DNA of 6,124 bases, from contig CANPNN010000082.1 of assembly GCA_947575475.1 (NCBI GenBank), positions 1 to 6,124 on the forward strand, written 5' to 3'. This DNA comes from an uncultured Pseudoflavonifractor sp. (GTDB lineage: Bacteria > Bacillota_A > Clostridia > Oscillospirales > Oscillospiraceae). Each line of letters starts with the position of its first letter. The stretch's first letter is position 1. Under the pieces are notes generated by a model, which did no database searches, had not been told where the DNA came from, and saw nothing but the letters and a program-made list of their open reading frames with translations. The position numbers were made by a program, and so were the translations under genes. Positions 1-6,124 of the stretch are shown here, piece after piece.

Positions 1-12
1 GCCTCTTTTCTC

Positions 13-1230
13 TTAATCTTTGGGCTTTTCCATGCTTCCGGCGTACCAGCCGTACTGCCGGCGCTGGATACGGTAGACGCGCAGCTTGTGAAGAAGGGCG
101 TGGTCGGCGGAGTACCACAGAGGGTTGACGTAGGCCCCCGCCTGCTCCAGCGCTTTCATCTCGGGGTGGAATTTTTTAGCGACGTACCCGTAGGCCACCT
201 TTTTGGGAATGGCCATCCACAGGTGGCGGTTTTGGGTGAGGACCGGCTCCGGCTGGGGCCAATGCTCCACCCGGTCCTCCACCAGAAATTTCGCCAGATT
301 ATAGCCCGCCCCGGTGACATAGTAGTTGCTCCGGCCCTGGCGGCAGTTGATCTCAAAGGCCTTGAACTTCCCGTCCCGGGGGTCGAATTTGATGTCGAAG
401 TTGGAAAAGCCCACAAAGTGGATCTCCTCCAAAAAGCGGCGGAAGGTGTCGTAAAGCTCTCCTCCCGGCTCGGTGATGATGACGGCGTGGTTGCCGATGC
501 CGTGGCGGGTGTGCTCCTCCAAGAGGACATGGCCCAGGCACATGAGGCGCACCTTGCCGTCGGCGCCGGAATAGCAGGTGAGCACCCGCATATTCTCGTC
601 TCCGCCGGGGATGAAGTCCTGAATGATGAGGGAATCTTCATAGCCGTGGCCGTAAATATCGTCGATCACCTGGTCTACTTCCTCCCTTGTCTGGAGGACG
701 TAGGCCTTTTTTTGGGTGTCGAAGGGATGGTCCCAGTAGGTGGCGGATTCGGCGGGCTTGACCACAAAGGGGCCGGGGAAGGGAAGCTCAAAGTCATGGC
801 CCATGCCCTTTTTGTAGACAAAGGTGGCGGGGTGGTCGATGCCATACTGCTCACACAGGGCGTAGAACCGCTCCTTGTGGATCAGGCCCTCCATCTGCTC
901 CAGGGGGACGTAGGGGGCGACGACGTTCTCCGGATACTTCCCCAGATTGGCGGAGATAGCGGTGAGATAATTGTCCCCGCAGCCCAGAAGCAGGATGGTC
1001 TTATCCGGGAACTGGGCCGAGACATGGCTCACATTTTCCAGCACCTTTTCCGGCCGGTCATTCTGGGCGCTGACCCGGTAGTCGATGATGGAGCTTCCGT
1101 AGCACGGTCCCGAGGGGTACATTCCATAAGCCACGGTCCTGACCCCATAGGCCTCGTGAAAGGCCCGGGCCATAGAGTAGACGTTGATGTCAGCCCCCAA
1201 AAGGAGGGGGACAAAGGGCGCATCGTTCAT
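13..1230 (-). CDS. ATP-grasp ligase of unknown substrate (carboxylate-amine ligase type)
   Basis: This is a complete 405-residue soluble protein with no signal peptide or membrane segment. The N-terminus (about 1-100) looks like the Rossmann-type pre-ATP-grasp domain, with a hydrophobic strand and GADINVYSMAR near residues 8-22. The ATP-grasp core follows: FVVKPA at 155-160 supplies the ATP-binding lysine, QDFIPGGDENMR at 204-215 is the hinge-region strand and loop, and NFDIKFD at 277-283 with FEINCRQGRSN at 292-302 holds the expected Mg/ATP ligands Glu293 and Asn295 and nearby arginines. Such enzymes join a carboxylate to an amine or similar nucleophile through an acyl phosphate. The length and layout resemble the predicted ATP-grasp group that includes D-aspartate ligases of peptidoglycan cross-bridges, but the substrate cannot be read from the sequence. 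It lies 35 bases after rel, so it is probably co-transcribed. The ATG start is supported by a GGAGG site 7 bases upstream. After the TAA stop an AAGAGG-like stretch at 2-7 hints at another gene beyond the edge. Confidence 0.85.
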   Translation of the reverse strand: MNDAPFVPLLLGADINVYSMARAFHEAYGVRTVAYGMYPSGPCYGSSIIDYRVSAQNDRPEKVLENVSHVSAQFPDKTILLLGCGDNYLTAISANLGKYPENVVAPYVPLEQMEGLIHKERFYALCEQYGIDHPATFVYKKGMGHDFELPFPGPFVVKPAESATYWDHPFDTQKKAYVLQTREEVDQVIDDIYGHGYEDSLIIQDFIPGGDENMRVLTCYSGADGKVRLMCLGHVLLEEHTRHGIGNHAVIITEPGGELYDTFRRFLEEIHFVGFSNFDIKFDPRDGKFKAFEINCRQGRSNYYVTGAGYNLAKFLVEDRVEHWPQPEPVLTQNRHLWMAIPKKVAYGYVAKKFHPEMKALEQAGAYVNPLWYSADHALLHKLRVYRIQRRQYGWYAGSMEKPKD

Positions 1231-1237
1231 TGGTATG

Positions 1238-1242
1238 CCTCC
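1238..1242 (-). promoter_or_regulatory. Ribosome binding site of the ATP-grasp gene
   Basis: The minus strand reads TTGGAGG, then seven bases, then ATG at 1230. This near-consensus Shine-Dalgarno site fixes the start codon. It lies inside the 35-base gap after the rel stop codon, so translation can begin independently on a shared transcript. Confidence 0.8.
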
Positions 1243-1265
1243 AAGAATTTTCTCATGCCGGGCGC

Positions 1266-3500
1266 TCAGCCCACGCTCCGTTTTACCTGGTAAACGCTCT
1301 GGATCTGGGTGAGTTTATTGACCACGTTCACCAGCTCGTCCCGGTCCTTGACCTCCACCACCACGGAGATGACCGCGTAGCCGTCGGGCATGGCTTTGGC
1401 GGAGAGGGAGTTTACCTTCACCTTGGCGGAGGAAAGGGCCATTGCCACATCCAGAGTGAGACCGTCCCGGTCCTTGGCGGACAGCTCCAAGGCGGTCTGG
1501 TAGCCGGGCAGGTCTCCCTCCACCCAGTCTACCCGGATCCAGCGGCCGTTCTCCTCGGGTTTCCGGTTTTCCACCAAGGCGTTGGGGCAGTCGGAGCGGT
1601 GGACCGACACGCCGAAGCCCCGGGTGATAAAGCCCACCACCGGGTCTCCCGGCACGGGGGTACAGCACTTGGCAAACTTCACAAGGCAGTTGTCCAAGCC
1701 CTCCACGATGATGCCCGACTGGGAGCGTTTGGGAAGGTGGGGCTTGGGCGCGGTATCCGCGGCGGAGGAGGGCATGATGATCTTGTCCATGCTGGCGGCC
1801 ATCTTTTCCGCCGAGAGCTTGTCGGCGGCGGCCTTGTCCAAGCGGATCAGCTCGTCCCGGAACCGGGCCACAGTCTTCACCGCGGAGACGCCGCCGTAAC
1901 CGATGGCGTTATAAAGCTCGTCCAGAGTGCCAAAGCGGGATTTTTTCAGTAGGCCGGGAAGCACCGTCTCGTCGGTGATCTGGGCCAAAGTAAGGCCTTG
2001 ATGCTTTAGCTCCGCTTCAAAGGAAGCGCGGCCGGTGGCGATATTCTCCTCCCTCCGCTCCTTTTTAAACCACTGGCGGATCTTGTTCCGGGCCTCGTTG
2101 GATTTGCACAGCTTCAGCCAGTCCCGGCTGGGGCCGTGGGCGGTCTTGGAGGTGATGACCTCCACGATGTCGCCCGATTTCAGCTCGGTCTCAAAGGGGA
2201 CGATGCGGCCGTTGACCTTGGCTCCGGTCATGCGGTTTCCTACGGCGGAGTGGATAGAGTAGGCAAAGTCGATGGGGGTGGCCCCGGCGGGAAGGCTCTT
2301 TACGTCCCCCTGGGGGGTAAAGACGAAGACCTCGTCGGCAAACATATCCACCTTCAGGGTGGAGACAAACTCGTCCGGGTCGGCGTCCTGCTGGCTCTCC
2401 AAGAGCTTGCGGACCCACTCAAAGGCCTCCTCGGTGCCCAGGGACCGGTTGGCCATGCCCTGCTTGTACTTCCAGTGGGCGGCGATGCCGTATTCGGCGG
2501 TGTTGTGCATCTCCTCGGTGCGGATCTGGACCTCAAAGGGAATGCCCTCCCGGCCGATGACGGTGGTGTGGAGGGACTGGTAGCCGTTGGGCTTGGGGGT
2601 GGAGATATAGTCCTTGAACCGGCCCAGCACGGGGTTGAACATATCGTGGATACAGCCCAGCACGTAGTAGCAGGTGGGCACGTCGGAGACGATGACCCGG
2701 AAGGCGTAGAGGTCAAAGATCTCGTCCAAAGTCTTATTCTGGGTGTACATTTTCCGGTAGATGGAGTAGGTGTGCTTGACCCGGCCATAGACCTTGCAGC
2801 GGATGTTTTCCTCCTCCATCCGGGACTGGATCCGCCCTTGGATGGCGCCCAAAAATTCCTCGTGGGCGGAGGAGCGGGCGGCAAGCTCGTCAGCGATCTC
2901 TTGGTAGCCCACCGGGTCCAAATATTTAAGGGAGGTGTCCTCCAGCTCCCACTTGATGCGCTGCATTCCCAGGCGGTGGGCGATGGGGGCATAGATCTCC
3001 ATGGTCTCCAAAGCCTTTTCCCGCTGCTTTTTGGCCGATTGGTACTCCATGGTGCGCATATTGTGGAGCCGGTCGCAGATCTTGATGAGGATGACCCGGA
3101 TGTCCCGGCTCATGGCCATGAACATTTTCCGGAGGTTTTCCATCTGTTCCTCCTCTTTGGAGGTGTACTGCATTTTGGTCAGCTTGGTGACCCCTTCCAC
3201 CAGAAGAGCCACCGGCTCGCCAAAGCGTTTGGCGATGTCCTCGTGGGTGGCGCCGGTATCCTCGATCACGTCGTGGAGAAGGGCGGCGATGATGGAGTCG
3301 GCGTCCAACTCCAACTCAGCCACGATCTCGGCCACCGCCAGGGGGTGGATGATATAGGGCTCCCCGCTCTTGCGAAGCTGGCCGGAGTGGGCGTTGTCGG
3401 CGTAGGAGAAGGCGTCAAAGAGCCGCTGGGTGTCCACGGTGGGGTTGTAGGCTTTTATTTTGTCTTCCAGGGCCTGATACCGCTCTAAAATGGGATCCAT
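1266..3500 (-). CDS. relA: Bifunctional (p)ppGpp synthetase/hydrolase (Rel, RelA/SpoT family)
   Basis: This 744-residue cytoplasmic enzyme makes and degrades the alarmone (p)ppGpp, using ATP with GDP or GTP, and governs the stringent response. The length is typical of full-length Rel proteins. The N-terminal HD hydrolase domain (about 25-190) keeps all the expected residues: Arg43, His52, His76-Asp77, Glu80-Asp81, Asp143 and Asn147 in ICDRLHN. The synthetase domain (about 235-345) has YGRVKHTYSIYRK, Asp263 in FDLYAFRV, RFKDYIS at 294-300, NGYQSLHT at 305-312 and Glu323 in FEVQIRT. RFKD is the charge type of bifunctional Rel, unlike the acidic version in synthetase-only RelA of E. coli. The regulatory half has a TGS domain (about 385-450), a helical segment, a zinc-finger-like domain with Cys612-Cys613, His634 and Cys638, and a C-terminal ACT domain (about 660-744). 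Both activities should be intact. The gene follows recJ by 21 bases, an arrangement common in Firmicutes. The symbol rel is equally used. Confidence 0.98.
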   Translation of the reverse strand: MDPILERYQALEDKIKAYNPTVDTQRLFDAFSYADNAHSGQLRKSGEPYIIHPLAVAEIVAELELDADSIIAALLHDVIEDTGATHEDIAKRFGEPVALLVEGVTKLTKMQYTSKEEEQMENLRKMFMAMSRDIRVILIKICDRLHNMRTMEYQSAKKQREKALETMEIYAPIAHRLGMQRIKWELEDTSLKYLDPVGYQEIADELAARSSAHEEFLGAIQGRIQSRMEEENIRCKVYGRVKHTYSIYRKMYTQNKTLDEIFDLYAFRVIVSDVPTCYYVLGCIHDMFNPVLGRFKDYISTPKPNGYQSLHTTVIGREGIPFEVQIRTEEMHNTAEYGIAAHWKYKQGMANRSLGTEEAFEWVRKLLESQQDADPDEFVSTLKVDMFADEVFVFTPQGDVKSLPAGATPIDFAYSIHSAVGNRMTGAKVNGRIVPFETELKSGDIVEVITSKTAHGPSRDWLKLCKSNEARNKIRQWFKKERREENIATGRASFEAELKHQGLTLAQITDETVLPGLLKKSRFGTLDELYNAIGYGGVSAVKTVARFRDELIRLDKAAADKLSAEKMAASMDKIIMPSSAADTAPKPHLPKRSQSGIIVEGLDNCLVKFAKCCTPVPGDPVVGFITRGFGVSVHRSDCPNALVENRKPEENGRWIRVDWVEGDLPGYQTALELSAKDRDGLTLDVAMALSSAKVKVNSLSAKAMPDGYAVISVVVEVKDRDELVNVVNKLTQIQSVYQVKRSVG

Positions 3501-3506
3501 AGCGCG

Positions 3507-3514
3507 CCTCCTTT
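3507..3514 (-). promoter_or_regulatory. Strong ribosome binding site of relA
   Basis: The minus strand reads AAAGGAGG, a perfect anti-16S match, six bases before the ATG at 3500. A second AAGGAG lies just upstream at 3515-3520, directly after the recJ stop codon. With only 21 bases between genes there is no room for a separate promoter and terminator, so rel is probably read from the recJ transcript. Confidence 0.85.
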
Positions 3515-3521
3515 CTCCTTA

Positions 3522-5582
3522 TTATTTCTCTGCCATTTTTCGCAGCCTTTGCATGAGCTGGGCCTGCTCCAGGTCCACCTTTTCCCCGTCCTCCCGGACT
3601 TTGATGCGGAGATGGTCGGCGGTCTGCTCCATACGGATAAGGCCCCGGTCGTGAAACACGGCAAGACACACCTGCGTGCGCATAAACTCCTCCCGAAGGC
3701 CGCAGTTCCGGGCCACGTTCCGGGCAAGGCGCTGGGCGGTCTCCTCGATCTCCCCCTCCTCCCGGCGGGAGACGAGGTATTTCCACAGGTTGGCAAACTC
3801 CTGCCGGGTGGGCAGGAGGGAGGCAGCCTCCGAGGGAGTCAGCGTCTCCCCCTCCATCAGGCGGCGGAACAGCTCCTCCTCCGCCTGCGCCCTTGTCCGG
3901 GCGGGGCGCAGGTCGCTCACCTGAAGCTGGACGTTGCGCCAGCCCTTATACTCGTTGATCTGGGGGTAGAAGCACACGTCCACCCGCTGGCCGTCCCCGA
4001 TGCCCGCCTCCTCGGCGGTGGCGGAGAAAAAGATAGCGTCCAGATTCCGCCCGCCGGCGGAGAGCTTCAATTTCATATGTTTCCCATTTCCCACCTGGGT
4101 CAGTCCGTTCACCGCGCACCGGTCCAAGCGAAAGACGGGCTTGGGGTTGCCGGGGCCGTAAGGCTCCAAAAGGGAGAGTGCCTCCACCTCCTCCTGACAG
4201 AGGAGAGCGGGGTCATCCAGCACACAGTCCACCGTCAAGGCGGTGACGGGCGGCTTTTCGTCCCGGGCCTTCCGGGCCAGCTCATTGATCCGGGCGCGGA
4301 AGGGGGGGATATTTTCCTCCAAGATGGTAAAGCCCGCGGCCAGTTCGTGGCCGCCGTAGGCCTCCAAAAGGTCGGCGCAGCCCTCTAACAGCGCAAAGAG
4401 GTTCATTTCGCCATAGGAGCGGCAGGAGCCTTTTCCCCGGCCCTCGCTCAGGCAGATCATAAAGGCGGGGACGGCGTATTTTTCCGTCAGGCGGGAGGCT
4501 ACGATGCCCACCACCCCTTGGTGCCAGGAATCTCCCGCCAGGACCAGGGCGTCCCGCTCCTTAGGGGGGAGGGCGTCTACCAAGAGGTCGCACTGGGAGA
4601 AGATGTCCGCCTCCAGCTCCTGCCGCTGGCGGTTCAGGGCGCACAGGGACTGGGCCAGCTCCTCAGAGCGCTGGGGGTCGTGGGTGAGAAGAAGCTCTAA
4701 GGCCACCTCGGAACAGCCCATCCGTCCGGCGGCGTTGATCCGGGGGGCCAAGGTATAGCCCACAGAGGTGGAGGAGAGGGTCTTTCCCTCCGCTCCCGAC
4801 TCCCGCAGCAGGGCTTTCAGCCCCGGGCGGGGGGTTTCCGGCAGGGCGGCAAGGCCCCGGCGGACAATGGTGCGGTTTTCATCGGTGAGGCTCATCACAT
4901 CGGCCACAGTGCCCAAGGCGGCAAGGTCGGCGTAGCGGCAGAGCAGCTCCTCGGTCCGGCCCGGCCCGGCCAGGGCCATGGCCACCTTCAGGGCCACTCC
5001 CACCCCGGCCAGCTGCTTGAAGGGATAGGGGCAGTCCTCCCGGTGGGGGTCCACCACCGCGTGGGCGGCGGGAAGGACCTCTTTACATTCATGGTGGTCG
5101 GTGATGATGACGCTGAGCCCTAAGGCTTTGGCCCTCTCAGTCTCCTCCACGGCGGTGATGCCGCAGTCCACGGTGACCACCACCTTGGCTCCCTGGCCGG
5201 CCAGCCTTTCCACCGCACCCTGGTTCAGACCGTAGCCCTCCTCCAGGCGGTTGGGGATATAGGGCAGCACCTGGGCTCCCTCCTGACGGAGGAAGTCGCT
5301 CAAAAGGCAGGTGGCGGTGATGCCGTCCACGTCGTAGTCGCCGTAGACAGCGATGGGTTCCCCTGCGTCAATGGCTTGGCGCAGGCGGGAGACAGCCTTG
5401 TCCATATCCTTCATGGACATAGGGTCCCGGAGGGGGGGGTGCTCATAGAGGAAGCGGCGGGCCTCCTCCGGGTCGGTCACGCCCCGGTTGGCCAAGACCT
5501 GGGCGCACAGGGCAGGGATCTCCGCCCCTGTCAGCACCCCGGAGGGGGTGGGGGGCAGGTCGTTCCATTGTCTGTATCTCAT
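3522..5582 (-). CDS. recJ: Single-stranded-DNA-specific 5'-3' exonuclease RecJ
   Basis: RecJ degrades single-stranded DNA from the 5' end with Mn or Mg and acts in recombination repair, mismatch repair and stalled-fork processing. Starting from the ATG the protein has 686 residues. The DHH domain shows YGDYDVDG (80-87, metal-binding Asp82, 84 and 86), TVDCGI with Asp139, the signature DHH at 162-164, and LGTVADV with Asp228. The DHHA1 domain follows with GDSWHQGVVGIVASRL (350-365), SCRS, and GGHELAAGF (410-418). An OB-fold nucleic-acid-binding region spans about 445-560. The last 125 or so residues form a helix-rich extension resembling a shortened version of the C-terminal domain in Bacillus-type RecJ. 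A GTG at 5594 in the same frame would add four residues, but it has no properly spaced ribosome site. The ATG at 5582 has GGAAG five bases upstream and is preferred. Its own promoter lies in the AT-rich gap upstream, and rel follows directly. Confidence 0.97.
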   Translation of the reverse strand: MRYRQWNDLPPTPSGVLTGAEIPALCAQVLANRGVTDPEEARRFLYEHPPLRDPMSMKDMDKAVSRLRQAIDAGEPIAVYGDYDVDGITATCLLSDFLRQEGAQVLPYIPNRLEEGYGLNQGAVERLAGQGAKVVVTVDCGITAVEETERAKALGLSVIITDHHECKEVLPAAHAVVDPHREDCPYPFKQLAGVGVALKVAMALAGPGRTEELLCRYADLAALGTVADVMSLTDENRTIVRRGLAALPETPRPGLKALLRESGAEGKTLSSTSVGYTLAPRINAAGRMGCSEVALELLLTHDPQRSEELAQSLCALNRQRQELEADIFSQCDLLVDALPPKERDALVLAGDSWHQGVVGIVASRLTEKYAVPAFMICLSEGRGKGSCRSYGEMNLFALLEGCADLLEAYGGHELAAGFTILEENIPPFRARINELARKARDEKPPVTALTVDCVLDDPALLCQEEVEALSLLEPYGPGNPKPVFRLDRCAVNGLTQVGNGKHMKLKLSAGGRNLDAIFFSATAEEAGIGDGQRVDVCFYPQINEYKGWRNVQLQVSDLRPARTRAQAEEELFRRLMEGETLTPSEAASLLPTRQEFANLWKYLVSRREEGEIEETAQRLARNVARNCGLREEFMRTQVCLAVFHDRGLIRMEQTADHLRIKVREDGEKVDLEQAQLMQRLRKMAEK

Positions 5583-5587
5583 GGGTA

Positions 5588-5592
5588 CTTCC
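5588..5592 (-). promoter_or_regulatory. Ribosome binding site deciding the recJ start
   Basis: The minus strand has GGAAG followed by five bases and ATG at 5582. The alternative GTG at 5594 overlaps this site and has only a GAGAGA run directly abutting it, which is too close to serve as a Shine-Dalgarno site. This favours the ATG, although the match is weaker than at the other two starts in the window. Confidence 0.55.
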
Positions 5593-5603
5593 ACTCTCTC
5601 ATA

Positions 5604-5618
5604 TGCCCGAAATGGGCA
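5604..5618 (-). other. Small hairpin in the recJ leader
   Basis: TGCCC and GGGCA form a perfect five-base-pair stem around a five-base loop, about 12 bases upstream of the recJ ribosome site and within the short transcribed leader. No U-run follows, so it is not a terminator. It may stabilise the 5' end of the mRNA or may be chance. Confidence 0.35.
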
Positions 5619-5638
5619 GGATAAAACGATTAACTTAT

Positions 5639-5667
5639 ATTATATCAAATTTAGAGAGGGGAAACAA
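5639..5667 (-). promoter_or_regulatory. Sigma-A type promoter driving recJ (and probably relA and the ATP-grasp gene)
   Basis: On the minus strand a -35 element TTGTTT (5662-5667) is separated by exactly 17 bases from a perfect -10 TATAAT (5639-5644). A TGA directly before the -10 (5645-5647) gives an extended -10 motif. The site lies in an AT-rich island between ybaK and recJ that stands out from the GC-rich genes. Transcription should begin near 5631, leaving a leader of about 50 bases before the recJ ATG. With no promoter-sized gap further downstream, it is the likely main promoter of the three-gene unit. Confidence 0.8.
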
Positions 5668-5692
5668 TCTTTTTTTCTTTGTCGGCCCCCGT

Positions 5693-6124
5693 TTACGCCT
5701 CTTTGGCGATCTCCGCGAACCCCGCCCCCACGAAGGCGGCCAGATCCTTGGGGGCCAAAGTCACCTGCCGGCCTATTTTCCCGGCGGAGACCGTCATCTC
5801 CGCCAGAGTCTCCGCCGAGGCGTCGATGAAGGTGGAAAACCGCTTTTTCATGCCGATGGGGGAACAGCCTCCGTGGATATACCCCGTCAGAGGGAGAAGC
5901 TGCGCCTGCTTGAGCATCTCGATGGACTTTTCCCCCGCCGCCTTGGCGGCGGCCTTTAGGTCCAGCTCCTTTTCCACCGGAATGACGAAAACATGGTTCC
6001 TCTTCGACGCCCCCGCCGTGACCAGGGTCTTAAAGCAGGTCTCGGAAGGGACCCCAAGGCGTTTGGCCGCGGTAACGCCGTCCAGGGCGCCGTCGGATAC
6101 GTCGTAGGTATGGGGGGTATAGGG
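5693..6124 (-). CDS. ybaK: Cys-tRNA(Pro)/Cys-tRNA(Cys) deacylase, YbaK/EbsC family (N-terminus cut by the window edge)
   Basis: The reading frame is open from the right edge to a TAA at 5693 and shows 143 residues, so probably only the first 10-20 residues are missing. A GTG at 5977 lies inside the protein and is not the start, because family-typical sequence continues upstream of it. Family hallmarks are TCFKTLV with the conserved catalytic-site lysine (visible residue 32, codon 6029-6031), VFVIPVEKELDL, GYIHGGCSPIGMKK, the TFID motif, and a C-terminal SAGKIGRQVTLAPKDL segment. These proteins hydrolyse cysteine wrongly attached to tRNA(Pro) by prolyl-tRNA synthetase and act in trans in the cytoplasm. 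The gene ends about 110 bases before recJ, with a promoter between, so it is probably a separate upstream unit or read through only partly. The family call is firm, while the exact substrate is by homology. Confidence 0.93.
   Translation of the reverse strand, partial: PYTPHTYDVSDGALDGVTAAKRLGVPSETCFKTLVTAGASKRNHVFVIPVEKELDLKAAAKAAGEKSIEMLKQAQLLPLTGYIHGGCSPIGMKKRFSTFIDASAETLAEMTVSAGKIGRQVTLAPKDLAAFVGAGFAEIAKEA

Larger units (their letters stand above)
5583..5692. other. AT-rich intergenic region between ybaK and recJ
   Basis: This roughly 110-base gap is the only substantial noncoding stretch. It is markedly richer in A and T than the flanking genes and includes a run of seven A residues on the minus strand near 5671-5677. 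It contains the recJ promoter, leader hairpin and ribosome site listed separately. I see no convincing intrinsic terminator for ybaK: a GGGG/CCCC pairing around the A-run is weak and lacks a following U-run. Confidence 0.7.

Noticed and set aside
1260..1272. GGGC/GCCC hairpin at the end of rel as a terminator
   Set aside because: The stem is only four base pairs, overlaps the stop codon and is not followed by a U-run on the minus strand.
88..1293. Plus-strand open frame of 401 codons opposite the ATP-grasp gene
   Set aside because: It is antisense to a well-supported gene, its translation is a low-complexity mix rich in Gly, Val, Leu, His and Asp with no domain, and GC-rich third positions readily create such frames.
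2136..3488. Plus-strand open frame of 450 codons opposite relA
   Set aside because: The opposite strand encodes an unmistakable Rel with all catalytic motifs. The antisense product shows no family motif and is a by-product of codon bias.
3549..4388. Plus-strand open frame of 279 codons opposite recJ
   Set aside because: It is antisense to conserved RecJ sequence, has no recognisable domain, and has the same composition as the other shadow frames.
5631..5650. Plus-strand promoter in the AT-rich island
   Set aside because: TATATT-like -10 hexamers exist by symmetry of the AT run, but no -35 lies at a proper distance and there is no plus-strand gene to serve.
5657..5691. GGGG/CCCC pairing around the A-run after ybaK as an intrinsic terminator
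   Set aside because: The stem is interrupted and weak, the loop is long, there is no U-tract after it on the transcribed strand, and it overlaps the recJ -35 region.
5693..5977. A 94-residue gene starting at the GTG at 5977
   Set aside because: The frame continues upstream to the window edge with clear YbaK-family sequence including the key lysine, so the GTG is an internal valine codon.

Overview
All gene content in this window lies on the minus strand. Read in the direction of transcription (high to low coordinates), it holds four genes. They are the 3' part of a ybaK/ebsC-type Cys-tRNA(Pro) deacylase gene cut by the right edge, a recJ single-strand-specific DNA exonuclease gene, a relA/spoT-type bifunctional (p)ppGpp synthetase/hydrolase gene, and a gene for an ATP-grasp ligase of unknown substrate that ends 12 bases from the left edge. 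The genes fill nearly all the space, and no stretch above about 110 bases lacks a gene.

The organism is probably a GC-rich member of the Firmicutes/Bacillota, most likely a gut-type clostridium of the Oscillospirales (inference). The evidence is strong AGGAGG-type ribosome binding sites, a single full-length Rel with both hydrolase and synthetase active sites, a recJ-rel gene pair as in many Firmicutes, and strongly G/C-biased third codon positions. That bias also produces long meaningless reading frames on the plus strand.

Layout: ybaK ends at 5693. An AT-rich island of about 110 bases follows, unlike the GC-rich surroundings. It carries a convincing sigma-A promoter (TTGTTT, 17-base spacer, TATAAT with a TGA extended -10) pointing into recJ, and a small hairpin in the short leader. 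recJ and rel are separated by 21 bases and rel and the ATP-grasp gene by 35 bases, with no recognisable terminator between them. These three are therefore probably one transcript, and a further gene may lie just beyond the left edge.

Functionally this is a housekeeping and stress neighbourhood: translation quality control (YbaK), DNA repair and recombination (RecJ) and stringent-response signalling (Rel). The ATP-grasp ligase is the one gene whose role is not known. I see no mobile element, CRISPR array, RNA gene or defence cassette, and no clear sign of a new multi-gene system. The best candidates for a second look are the ATP-grasp enzyme coupled to rel, the compact C-terminal extension of RecJ, and two tiny reading frames that end in ATGA overlaps at the recJ and ATP-grasp start codons.
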